A stretch of DNA of 64,000 bases from JADKCL01 sp031424495. Lineage in GTDB: Bacteria > Bacteroidota > Bacteroidia > J057 > JADKCL01. The notes below the pieces were generated by a model. The model had not been told where the DNA came from. It made no database searches and saw only the letters and a program-made list of their open reading frames with translations. The stretch spans positions 1-64,000 of the forward strand of contig JANPHP010000485.1 of assembly GCA_031424495.1 (NCBI GenBank), in the 5' to 3' direction. The position numbers were made by a program, and so were the translations under genes. Below, piece after piece: positions 33,501 through 41,040 of the stretch (positions are counted from its first letter, which is position 1; each line of letters begins with the position of its first letter).

Positions 33501-34128
33501 CTACACCGACTACAGCGCGATTTCGCGGAGCGTGGTGACGGGTACCGCATTTACGGTCACGGTTTCGATCGGCACACCTTTCTCCTCTGACAAAGTGCTG
33601 ATCTGGTGTGACTGGAACAACAACGGCGTTCTTACTGACGCCGGTGAAGCTGTCTTTGCTTCCGCTACTGGCGTAGGCCCACATACCGCCACGATCACCG
33701 CGCCTGTGGGTACCTCTGTAGGTGCACATAGAATGCGCATCCGCCTCACCGACACGGGAACTGGACCCAATGTCACTCCTTGCGGCGTATCATCCTACGG
33801 TGAAGTGGAAGACTATACGCTGAATGTGGCTGCTGCCAAATCGGGTGACACCGGTCTGGCCGATGCCGAAAACAGTGCTACCGACCTGAGCAACACGATG
33901 GAGCTCACCATTTATCCCAATCCCAACAACGGTACCTTCAATGTGAAGTCGACCCAGTCAGGGACCTATTATTTGATGAATGAAATGGGCCAACTGATGC
34001 AGGCGATCACCTTGTCTTCCGACAATGGTTTTACCGCCAGCATCAACAACCTGGCAGCAGGCGTCTACATCCTGTCTGGCCAAAACAAGAAAGGCATCAC
34101 GAAGCAGAAAATCGTCGTGACGCATTAA
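30550..34128 (+). CDS. giant T9SS-secreted protein with three Ig-like repeats and two GEVED domains
   Basis: A 1192-residue protein. It has a signal peptide ending MLYGQ. A large N-terminal domain (about 60-525) carries DPSGAVGPNHYIQMINSTTF, VMYDKAADRWFLSQF and WMGTMAMDNNGSIGLSY, a beta-propeller-like pattern. Three near-identical Ig-like repeats of about 91 residues follow (core ATPTNGGTTPAYQWKVNGVN). Then come two GEVED domains (each ending YGEVEDYTLNV, with DWNNNN/DWNNNG) and a T9SS sorting tail (IYPNPNNGTFNVKS). The protein should be exported by the type IX system and displayed or released, probably for adhesion or polymer binding. It ends in a strong terminator and forms a single-gene unit. 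Confidence 0.93.
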   Translation: MKKISLFTLFFCGLVMLYGQSDKSSGVIVASEFHVTRPLSEIFAENPVDESKIIHKGEESEDRTHRIPTKFKKTVADGPAYGNDPSTVQDKMGLVPGQPLRASFAGQAASGFRPFDPSGAVGPNHYIQMINSTTFKVYNKTGSVLLTGTLGNLWSPATANAGDPIVMYDKAADRWFLSQFGSSTDRKIFIAISTTNNPLGSYYTYTYVSPEFPDYLKFGVWQDGYYMTSNQNTQKVFAFERTAMLAGTPGARAVYTSYTPPKSGFFVPLVGDAADGTLPPPGTPCPIFSYSDNGWGASYFDRVNIYNMTVNWVPTTPTATITLASNLNTAAFDGSYDVNWDDCPQPGTTQKLDGIGGAMMYRAQWKTWSGYNSVVLTWAVKISATQRSIKWCELRQSQSTGTWSIYQEGIYAPDANTRWMGTMAMDNNGSIGLSYIKSNATSIYPGLYYTGRRSCDPLGTLPVTETVVIAGTGSQTGGVNRVGDYAQTTLDPDGITFWSTSEYMGGATGANAATTRIFSYQITPCSSGATAGVAIALTSGTNPSCTGASVTFTATPTNGGTTPAYQWKVNGVNAGTNAPTFTTTTLTTGQVVTCVMTSNLVGALGNPATSNAITMTINSAVAPTVSIALTTGTNPSCAGAAKTFTATPTNGGTTPAYQWKISGVNAGTNSNTFSTSALTSGQIVTCVLTSNLACASPTTATSSGITASFTAAVTPAVSIALTAGTNPSAAGASVTFTATPTNGGTTPAYQWKVNGVNAGTNSATFTTTTLTNGAIVTCVMTSNAACPSPATATSNGITMTITGTTGPCTASTTNGTTTFEYISNVVMGSINNATSRSSYTDYTSLSTNVSVGTATSITVTLGAGYASDKVLIWVDWNNNNIFTDAGEAVYVSAAGVGPFTTTITPPSGTTNGAKRMRIRLTDSGNGPNLTPCDASTYGEVEDYTLNVVTPGPCAASTTNVNAASYEYISNVTSGTINNTSTATSYTDYSAISRSVVTGTAFTVTVSIGTPFSSDKVLIWCDWNNNGVLTDAGEAVFASATGVGPHTATITAPVGTSVGAHRMRIRLTDTGTGPNVTPCGVSSYGEVEDYTLNVAAAKSGDTGLADAENSATDLSNTMELTIYPNPNNGTFNVKSTQSGTYYLMNEMGQLMQAITLSSDNGFTASINNLAAGVYILSGQNKKGITKQKIVVTH
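32146..32960 (+). repeat. three tandem DNA repeats of about 275 bp encoding Ig-like domains
   Basis: Each unit begins around TCCATYGCCCTCAC and contains a conserved ACCAATGGCGGCAC word and the YQWK codon block. Identity is high at the DNA level, so units could be gained or lost by recombination. The first unit differs at its end (longer loop with GALGNPA). Confidence 0.75.
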
Positions 34129-34153
34129 GGTTTAGAAGACAATAGGTAATTTG

Positions 34154-34189
34154 AAATGGCGCTCGGCTTCGGTCGGGCGCCATTTTTTT
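34154..34189 (+). terminator. rho-independent terminator with UUCG tetraloop
   Basis: AAATGGCGC-T-CGGC-TTCG-GTCG-G-GCGCCATTT followed by T residues. The stem is continuous if two G-T pairs are allowed, and the loop is the stable C(UUCG)G type. It lies 25 bases after the giant gene. Confidence 0.92.
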
Positions 34190-34512
34190 GGGTGGGGAAT
34201 GGTTTTTGGTTTAGCCTGTACCTATTCGTTGGTTGGCGTGAATAGCTTACCTTTTCGTAGAAGCCCGCTTGCTGCATTTAGTTGCCCTTTCACGCCAGAA
34301 TCCAGGGTTTTGCGTTGGCACCAAAGCCGGTATTGAAATGAGCCTATGGCATTTGCAGCTCCTAGGTTGGTGATTGTTGCAGATACTGCGAAATATCAGG
34401 TGAAATCAGAATCGAATAGTAGCCGATCGACAGCAATAAAGCCGCGTTTCCCTCCTGATTTCCCTTCATCTTTCAAACCGAATGCAAGATCGATTTTAAA
34501 CCGCAGCTCACG

Positions 34513-35193
34513 TTAAAATCGATACCCAAGCCCAAATTGCAGCGTGAGCATATTGCGAGTGGGGCGATTGGGGAATTCCAGAACCTGCGCTTGATGCAGG
34601 GCATGGCGATAAATGTATTGGGTGAATTTAAGTTCTCCACTGATGACGAAATTCGAAATCAGGTCTTTCGTTCCCCTTGCTCCAGCAGTGATTCCGACGT
34701 CGCGCAAGTTGTAGCTGTAGGAGTTCACTTCGTAAGACGTCCGAGAAATTAGGGTGTTTTCCTCTCCAATTCTGAAATTAACGCCAGCTATACCTGAAAG
34801 TGAATTGTGTCTATTGTGCAACAATTGCCGTTGATAGCAGGATTCAAAAAAGTATGCAACCCTGAAATTTATATCACCGGCTTGTCTTGGGTAGGTTCCA
34901 TACCAATTGTTGATATTACAAATCGTCGTTGAGAGGATCAGCCCATTTTTTTCATCCAATTGCCTTGCATATTCTAGGCCAAAGGCTAGATTCATCCACC
35001 CAATTGATCCACTTGTTGGCCGTTGAACGATGGGGCTTTCATCAAAAAAATCATGTGAGGAAAGCAGTACACTAATCGTATTATACCTTTGTTTATGTGT
35101 GCTGCTGGAATCGCGAGCCTGGGCAAACAGGCCGTTGCATGCGAGTAGAAACATACTCGCTGGAACAAGGATCGAGATCAAATTACGTTTCAT
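34513..35193 (-). CDS. putative outer-membrane beta-barrel protein
   Basis: A 226-residue protein with a signal peptide (ILVPASMFLLACNGLFAQ). The mature part alternates polar and hydrophobic residues in about eight to ten strands, for example NLAFGLEYARQLDEKNGLIL and INFRVAYFFESC, and ends MLTLQFGLGYRF with the terminal Phe expected for outer-membrane barrels. The internal C in the signal (LLAC) could be read as a lipobox, but the following sequence favours cleavage after FAQ. No specific family is recognised. Upstream, in the same direction, is an isolated T9SS tail. Confidence 0.75.
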   Translation of the reverse strand: MKRNLISILVPASMFLLACNGLFAQARDSSSTHKQRYNTISVLLSSHDFFDESPIVQRPTSGSIGWMNLAFGLEYARQLDEKNGLILSTTICNINNWYGTYPRQAGDINFRVAYFFESCYQRQLLHNRHNSLSGIAGVNFRIGEENTLISRTSYEVNSYSYNLRDVGITAGARGTKDLISNFVISGELKFTQYIYRHALHQAQVLEFPNRPTRNMLTLQFGLGYRF

Positions 35194-35212
35194 TGCCTTA
35201 CAAGTTTAATGA

Positions 35213-35428
35213 TTATTGAATACTAATTACCTTGTTCGCCAAAGTCCGTGCAAGACCTGCGGCTTGCACCTGCAAAAAATACAATCCGCTGCCGAGGGTC
35301 GAAGGCAGGGGCAGGGCGATGGTGGCCTTGTCGCCTGCATGCAAGTCGAGCTTCTGGCTGGGCATGTCGAGACACAACTGGCTCGGTAAGAATTTTCTGA
35401 ATTTCATCGGGATCAATTCTTGAAGCAC
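35213..35428 (-). pseudogene. isolated T9SS C-terminal sorting domain (gene remnant)
   Basis: About 45 residues read LDLHAGDKATIALPLPSTLG followed by GLYFLQVQAAG and a final strand KVISIQ, which is the second half of a T9SS sorting domain. It has no signal peptide, no passenger domain and no credible start. The upstream part of the gene has evidently been deleted, since the region to the right now belongs to another (also broken) gene on the opposite strand. Confidence 0.65.
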
Positions 35429-35518
35429 AAATCTGCAACTTCAGGATATCCCAAAATAGGCAAGAATCTGTCCATACATCTGGGATGTAAATGGCATGGT
35501 CAAATATTTGCACCTGAT

Positions 35519-36114
35519 ATGGGCAGCTTTCTTGCTATCATTGCCCTAGGAATCAATACACTAAAAACGAAAAGCATCCACAGCGCATTCCTCCTACTCT
35601 TGATCGCGACCCTCTTTTTTACACACTGCAAAAAGGAAGAATCCTGCACCGATGGCAAACTGAACCAAAATGAAAGCAGCATCGACTGCGGTGGCGTGTG
35701 CACAGCTTGCGCCACTTGTGCAGATGGCATCCGCAACCAAGATGAGACGGATGTCGACTGCGGCGGCAGCTGCACTAATGTATGCAGCATCATTTCCAAC
35801 CGCCAATCCTATACCACCGCCAACTCAGGCATCCCCAGTGATTACATCGCCGATGTGCTTGAGGTGGGCGCCGCCATCTAGGTCGCCACCGACCACGGTG
35901 TCGGCGCGCTCGCCAACGGCATCTGGACCGTGAGCATGCAATATGGCTCAATGCAGGTGGACTCAGCAAATACGACAGCAATACTTGGACCCACTACACG
36001 ACCGAAAACAGTGACAGCTACCTAGCAGGCACCCAAGCCTTTCTCATCGACGCAAACGGCGTCCGCTGGGCCGGCACCAAGCAGGACGGTTTGATCTCAT
36101 TCCAGTATCCGTAA
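35519..36114 (+). pseudogene. broken lipoprotein with Cys-rich repeats and a two-component-regulator propeller
   Basis: The frame starts MGSFLAIIALG and has a lipobox region FFTHCKKEE. Two Cys-rich repeats of pattern C-DG-N--E---DCGG-C--C follow. It then enters a Reg_prop-like propeller (NSGIPSDYIADVLEVGAAI) and hits TAG at 35879. Beyond the stop the same frame continues VATDHGVGALANGIW, so an original Trp codon TGG was probably changed to TAG. About 60 bases later the homology moves to another frame (GGLSKYDSNTWTHYTTENSD ... GVRWAGTKQDGLISF) and ends at 36114. There is one nonsense change, one frameshift and probably an internal deletion. Confidence 0.75.
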
Positions 36115-36307
36115 AGCGCGATCAAGGCGAATTACCCTAGAAACATCATCCTAAAGCCCAAGGAAGATGCACCAGCAAGTGCTAATGATAGGCTGTTGTA
36201 TTATTGCCATGAATGATCAGCATCGCCTCCAACGGCTCTCCACGCTCAATTCTTCACTCACACTGAAAATTCTCTCGCTCTCACACTCCACACTCACTCT
36301 GAAAAAG

Positions 36308-36379
36308 TAGCCCCGCCAAGGATCGAACTTGGATCTGGTATTTAGGAAACACCTGTTCTATCCATTGAACTACGGGGCC
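36308..36379 (-). tRNA. tRNA-Arg (anticodon CCU)
   Basis: A 72-base cloverleaf on the minus strand. The acceptor is GGCCCCG with CGGGGCT, the D arm GTTC/GAAC, the anticodon stem GGTGT with ATACC, the loop TTCCTAA giving anticodon CCT (reads AGG), and the T arm CCAAG-TTCGATC-CTTGG. The discriminator base is A and CCA is not encoded. The short four-base variable loop is normal. It lies between the decayed propeller gene and the ankyrin gene. Confidence 0.93.
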
Positions 36380-36603
36380 AATTGGAGAACGGCTGCAAAG
36401 TTGCGAACAATTCTACCGACTGCCAAACCGCTGGGCTGTATTTTTTGGCGAATGAAGGGCGATTCAAGCCAGATGGTTCAGCCTAGCCCCGGGAAAGCTA
36501 GCTCGATAGGAATAGGAAGCCTGTCGCGTTAGTAACCGCAGAGCATGCCCCGCTCGCCACCAACCTTCGCCATTCGTCCTGAAAATTCCCGTAAATTGGC
36601 GAC

Positions 36604-38661
36604 ATGAACCCTCGCCTTGCGCACATTATCTTTTGCTTGTTGTTATTCTCATGCCTGCACAGCCTTGCCGTTGCCCAGGACTCCCTGCAAGCACGCTTGA
36701 TGCATGCCGTCGAGCAAGACGACATTCGTCTTGTAAAGGAGCTGCTGAAACAAGGCGCCGACGTGAACATGAGCGTCGTGGCCACGAGTCCCAATTATCT
36801 CTTTTTCATCAGCCGCAAGCTCTACCTCGACGGCCTCGCCAAGTCCCGCCCGGGCGAAATCGTCTACGTGGGTCCCATCCACGCCAATGCCGACCGCGCC
36901 GACATCAAAGTCCTCCAAGTGCTGCGTAAGAAAAAGGCCAATATCGAGGCGGGCGACAGCGACGGCAAAACGCCGCTCATGTACGCCTTGCGCAATCCTG
37001 GGGGCGAGGCTTATGCGCTCTACCTCCTGAAAAAAGGCGCCAACTACCGATCTGCAGACAATGCCGGTAATACCGTAATGCACTATGCGGCCTACGGCGG
37101 CAATATCGAGGGCCTGCGCATGACAGCCGGTGGCGGCGTCAATCCCAATGTGCGCAACCACGAGGGCATCACGCCCCTGCATGCAGCGGCCGTGTTTTCT
37201 TCGGTGGCCGTCCTCGAGGAAATCGTGGGCTTGGGCGGCGATGTGCATGCTGTCGACAGCGTCGGCATGGGAGCCTTGCACTACGCAGCGGCCTACGGCG
37301 ACCGTGCTCGCCTCGATTGGATCCTGAACCAAGCCCCCGAGCAAAATGTCGCCGCCAAAAATGGTTATACGCCCCTCGACATCGCCCGCAACGCCAAAAA
37401 CAACGAGGCTGTCGAATTCCTCAAAAGCAAGGGTGGCCACTATGCCGCCTACAGGTATGCAGAAATGCTCGACGCCATGCACCGCCGCGACCACCAGTTG
37501 CTGCGGCAGATTTTGGAGGATGGCGCCGATCCCAACCGCAAGGTGCAGGAATACCCGCTCATTATTGCTGTGGAGCAAGACGACAATGTCTCGGCCGACT
37601 TGCTCATCGCGGCAGGTGCGCGGGTGAATGAAAAAAACAACAAAGGCGTGGCCGCTTTGGAGATCGCCATCGCAAAAGGCAATCCGGTGATGGCATTGTC
37701 TTTGGTGCGGGCCGGTGCAACGGTAAACAGCGAATTGCTCGGCGCAAGCATGGATCAGGTCGCCAAGGGCGGGCCCATGGGATTTTGGGGAGATCTCGTG
37801 CAGCAAATGTTGCCCAAGGTCGCCGACATCAATGCCGCCTGCGGGCAGCTCAAGATTCCGGTATTGCACCAAGCGGCCTATATCGGTCAGGAAGATTTGG
37901 TGAATGCGATCTTGAAGGCTGGGGCGAATGCAAATGCGACCGACCCCGAGGGATGGACTGCCCTGCACTGGACCGTGATGAAACGTGACTTGCTGCGCCT
38001 GCACTTGGAGAAATTGCGCATTGCCCAGGCTTTGATCGCTGCCGGTGCAGCCATCAACCCCCAATCAACAAGCAGCAAATCCTTGCCGCATACCGAGCCC
38101 TACCTCGCCCGCCGCATCCCTGCCCATGCCACCCCATTCGACCTGCTCACCTACGCCCTCCCCAAAGACAGCGACATCAGCGAATTGCTGCTCTCCAAGG
38201 GCGGCAAGTCGGGCCTAGGCGCCGCCGACTACCTCGACAATGGGCGTCAACTCTTTGAAAACAACGATTTCCAAAGTGCGACCATGGATTTCAACCGCGC
38301 CATCGTCGCCAACCCCAACGTCGCCGAGGCCTATTACTTGCGTGCCCGCTGCCTGAGCATGAGCAGCCTGTATGCAGAGGTCGAGCGCGACCTCAACAAA
38401 GCCCTCAGTCTTCAACCCATTTATCCCGAAGCCTTGGTAGCCCGCGCCAAAGCCCGCATCGAACTGCAAAACCTCCCTGGCGCAGAAAATGATGTGAACC
38501 TGGCCCTGCGCACAGGCTTCCCCCGCGGCGAGGGCCTCTACTGGCGCGGCAAAATCAAACTCCGCGCCGGCAACCGCGACGCAGCCTGCACCGACTTCAC
38601 CGACGCTGGCCAAGCCGGCTACGCCGACGGCGCACAGGCAGTGAAGTTGTATTGCAAGTGA
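36604..38661 (+). CDS. exported ankyrin-repeat and TPR protein
   Basis: A 685-residue protein with a signal peptide (IIFCLLLFSCLHSLAVAQ). About residues 30-520 are ankyrin repeats, with repeated motifs such as GKTPLMYALRN, GNTVMHYAAYGGN, GITPLHAAAVF, GMGALHYAAAYGD and GWTALHWTVMK. The last 140 residues are three TPR units (GRQLFENNDFQSATMDFNRAI, YYLRARCLSMSSLYAEVERDLNKAL, LYWRGKIKLRAGNRDAACTDFTDA). Such proteins usually serve as periplasmic scaffolds. The start codon lies four bases after TAAATTGG, a -7-like box, so the mRNA may be leaderless. No T9SS tail is present. Confidence 0.9.
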   Translation: MNPRLAHIIFCLLLFSCLHSLAVAQDSLQARLMHAVEQDDIRLVKELLKQGADVNMSVVATSPNYLFFISRKLYLDGLAKSRPGEIVYVGPIHANADRADIKVLQVLRKKKANIEAGDSDGKTPLMYALRNPGGEAYALYLLKKGANYRSADNAGNTVMHYAAYGGNIEGLRMTAGGGVNPNVRNHEGITPLHAAAVFSSVAVLEEIVGLGGDVHAVDSVGMGALHYAAAYGDRARLDWILNQAPEQNVAAKNGYTPLDIARNAKNNEAVEFLKSKGGHYAAYRYAEMLDAMHRRDHQLLRQILEDGADPNRKVQEYPLIIAVEQDDNVSADLLIAAGARVNEKNNKGVAALEIAIAKGNPVMALSLVRAGATVNSELLGASMDQVAKGGPMGFWGDLVQQMLPKVADINAACGQLKIPVLHQAAYIGQEDLVNAILKAGANANATDPEGWTALHWTVMKRDLLRLHLEKLRIAQALIAAGAAINPQSTSSKSLPHTEPYLARRIPAHATPFDLLTYALPKDSDISELLLSKGGKSGLGAADYLDNGRQLFENNDFQSATMDFNRAIVANPNVAEAYYLRARCLSMSSLYAEVERDLNKALSLQPIYPEALVARAKARIELQNLPGAENDVNLALRTGFPRGEGLYWRGKIKLRAGNRDAACTDFTDAGQAGYADGAQAVKLYCK

Positions 38662-38712
38662 GGGCACGATGCGGCTAGCATTGCCCATTCCCATCGCCTG
38701 AAAAAACGTCCC

Positions 38713-38838
38713 GAAGCCGTTTGCCAACCCTAACCAAAAGCAAGCTTGAGGGTTGGCAAACAGCTTCCAAAACCGCTCTGAAGCCGTTTGCCAACCCTAA
38801 CCAAAAGCAAGTGTGAGGGTTGGCAAACAGCTTCCAAA
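38713..38838. repeat. two tandem copies of a 67-bp-spaced hairpin element
   Basis: Each copy runs GAAGCCGTTTGCCAACCCT, a 17-base loop region, then AGGGTTGGCAAACAGCTTC: a 19-bp stem with one mismatch. Copies start at 38713 and 38780 and are nearly identical (CAAGCTTG versus CAAGTGTG in the loop). They lie between two convergent genes, where they could act as terminators, but the paired form resembles REP/BIME-type elements. Confidence 0.85.
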
Positions 38839-38944
38839 GCCCCCTTAATCCGCACCCGAACCGTAAACTCGTATCCGAACTGAAAAGGCTCACGCAACAC
38901 AAAAGCGTGTAGCGTGAGCCAAATCTGAACACAAAACCAAAAAA

Positions 38945-39505
38945 TTACTTGCGCGGCACGCGGCAAACAGCATTCTCTGCCATTTGCACCAGCTCATTGT
39001 CTTTGAGCAGCGCCTTGCTTTCTTGCACAAATGCACCTTGTTGCCTAGCATTGAGCTCGGTAAGCGCAAAACAATAGTCGGTCTCGCCTTCGCGGCCCCA
39101 ACCTACGGTTTCATGCTTCAGCTTGCCGCTGTTGCGCTTGCCAAAGTCGAGTACAAAAGCATCAAACTTGGCCTTGGCCTTGTAGTCGATGCCGGCGCCG
39201 ATGCTGATGAAGGAGATCGTGAAACGATACTTGCCGCCAGAGCCCGGTGCGGGGACCTTGGAGCCAGCCGACTTGTCGGTGGCATTGCCAGCTTGCTTGC
39301 CATCGGCGACGACGGCCGCAGGCGAGTCAGCGGGTGCAGGTGGCACATCGGCAACGGCGATGCTATCCACTACCACGGGGGTGGTATCCTTGGCAGCGAC
39401 AGCAGTAGAGTCGGCGTTTGTGGCTGGAGGCGTGGTGCTCGGGGTGCAAGCAGTTACGATCAGCAGGGCGACCAACAATACGGGGAATAAGGCTTTGATT
39501 TTCAT
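38945..39505 (-). CDS. putative lipoprotein with Ala/Pro-rich linker
   Basis: A 186-residue protein that starts MKIKALFPVLLVALLIVTAC, a signal peptide II. About 75 residues of Ala, Pro, Thr, Asp and Val follow and look like a flexible stalk. The C-terminal 110 residues form a compact domain (YRFTISFISIGAGIDYKAKA, KHETVGWGREGETDYCFALTEL) with two cysteines. A similar combination (beta strand, then GWGREGE) is known to me from uncharacterised Bacteroidota proteins only. It is encoded eleven bases after the M43 protease gene, so it is probably co-transcribed with it. Confidence 0.8.
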   Translation of the reverse strand: MKIKALFPVLLVALLIVTACTPSTTPPATNADSTAVAAKDTTPVVVDSIAVADVPPAPADSPAAVVADGKQAGNATDKSAGSKVPAPGSGGKYRFTISFISIGAGIDYKAKAKFDAFVLDFGKRNSGKLKHETVGWGREGETDYCFALTELNARQQGAFVQESKALLKDNELVQMAENAVCRVPRK

Positions 39506-39516
39506 CTTGTGGGAAT

Positions 39517-40782
39517 TCAATGGGTAACGACAACTTTTTGGGTGAGCAACTGATTACCAGCCGCAAGGCGCACGAAATACAGGTCGCTAGGCAGCTTGCT
39601 TAGGTCCATGGAGTAGGGGAATGCATGCACTGCATCGTAGCGCATCACCTCGACACCGAGGGCATTGGTGACGCTAATTGTGGCTTGGCGCGGCGTGAAG
39701 TTGCGGGTTTCCACGGTGACCATGCCATTGCTTGGATTGGGATAGAGGGAAATGGTAGGATTGCCAGCAAGGTCGCGCACGCCTGTCGCGCCCGAGCAGC
39801 CCGCCGAACTCAAGAGCGCAGAGCGGTCGCCGTTGAGTGCCGCACGCATCCTTGCTTTTTGGCCAGCTGTAAACATGGCCATACAAGCGTCGTCAGTATA
39901 GTCCATGTAGTTCATGTACATCTCGCCGTTCACGCCAGATCCGCAATTGTTGTTGGCATTGAAGGGGAATGTGAAGCAGCCATAATTGGCGTCTTCGGCA
40001 GGTTCGGTATCGGCGACGAGGTCATCGCCACAGATTTGGTCGCCCCAGATATGGCTCAGGTCGAGCCAGTGACCGATTTCGTGTGAACCCGTGCGGCCCT
40101 GATCGCCAGGGGCCACCACGGCGCCAACCGTACCAAATGAATTGTAATTGATCACTACACCATCATAATTGGGATCGACAGCGAGGTCTGATGGGAAGGT
40201 CGCATATCCATACAATTGGTTGCCAAGGTCGCAAACCCAGAGATTGAGGTATTGTGTAGGATCCCAATTGTCTTTACCACCTGCCGACGTGAATTTGATG
40301 TCGTCGATATTCAGGTTCTGAAAAGTATTGTGGGTCGTGCTGGTGCGCGTAATACCAGTGGTAGCGTTGCCATTGGGATCGATGGATGCCAGACAAAACT
40401 CAATCTCTGCATCGGCCGTCACGCTCCAAAATGGATGCGTATTGTCCAATGAATCAGGATTGAGAAGCCGGAAATCTTGGTTGAGGACGTCGATCTGCGA
40501 ATAAATCTGGGCGTCAGAGATATTTTCCGTCTGGTTTTTGTACACGACGTGCACAACCACGGGGATCGTGATCACTGCCGCCGTTTCATCGGCTTGGGGG
40601 TGGGACGAAATCCAGTTTTGAATGGCCAAATCGGATTGTTGCTTGCGCTCGATCATGGATGGGTCGCGCAGTGCCTTGGTTTCCCAAATGTCGTGGGTGG
40701 CACATTTGTGGGTTTGAGCTTGCAGCCCTGCAAATCCCGCTAAGGCGAGCCCCAGAGACAGAATGAGTCGACGTGTTTTCAT
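39517..40782 (-). CDS. M43-family zinc metalloprotease with T9SS sorting domain
   Basis: A 421-residue secreted protease. The signal peptide ends LQAQ, and a pro-segment of about 70 residues contains KCATHD, a likely cysteine-switch-like region. The catalytic domain has H234-E-I-G-H238 with the third ligand H244 (HEIGHWLDLSH) and a Met-turn YMNYMDY, both diagnostic of the pappalysin-like (M43) metzincins. The tail SLYPNPSNGMVTVETRNF and DLSKLPSDLYFVRLA is a T9SS sorting domain, so it is exported to the surface or medium. Start chosen at MKTRRLILSLG. The lipoprotein gene follows in the same operon. Confidence 0.93.
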   Translation of the reverse strand: MKTRRLILSLGLALAGFAGLQAQTHKCATHDIWETKALRDPSMIERKQQSDLAIQNWISSHPQADETAAVITIPVVVHVVYKNQTENISDAQIYSQIDVLNQDFRLLNPDSLDNTHPFWSVTADAEIEFCLASIDPNGNATTGITRTSTTHNTFQNLNIDDIKFTSAGGKDNWDPTQYLNLWVCDLGNQLYGYATFPSDLAVDPNYDGVVINYNSFGTVGAVVAPGDQGRTGSHEIGHWLDLSHIWGDQICGDDLVADTEPAEDANYGCFTFPFNANNNCGSGVNGEMYMNYMDYTDDACMAMFTAGQKARMRAALNGDRSALLSSAGCSGATGVRDLAGNPTISLYPNPSNGMVTVETRNFTPRQATISVTNALGVEVMRYDAVHAFPYSMDLSKLPSDLYFVRLAAGNQLLTQKVVVTH

Positions 40783-41040
40783 GCTTTTAGTTAAGTTGAT
40801 GCGAATGGGAAATGTCCCAAACATCGTGCAAGTTAACAATCCTAGGCTGAGATGGCAAAGCGTGAATCGTCAGCGGCAGGACATCCCTTGGTTTGGGACC
40901 GAATGCTGCAAGGCAAGTCTAGCTCACATTCAAATTTACCAAGCGCTGCCCTTGAGCGAACCGATTTGCAGTAAGATTTAAGGACGGCAACCGTTCCAAT
41001 ATTTTAATTCCTACAAAATCGGCAAAAAAAATCCACAACG

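Noticed and set aside
36649..38064. 471-residue minus-strand frame within the ankyrin gene
   Set aside because: The composition is that of reverse-translated ankyrin codons, with no motif. It is an antisense shadow.
38713..38838. CRISPR or attachment-site interpretation of the twin hairpins
   Set aside because: There are only two copies, each a long palindrome, with no cas genes or integrase nearby.
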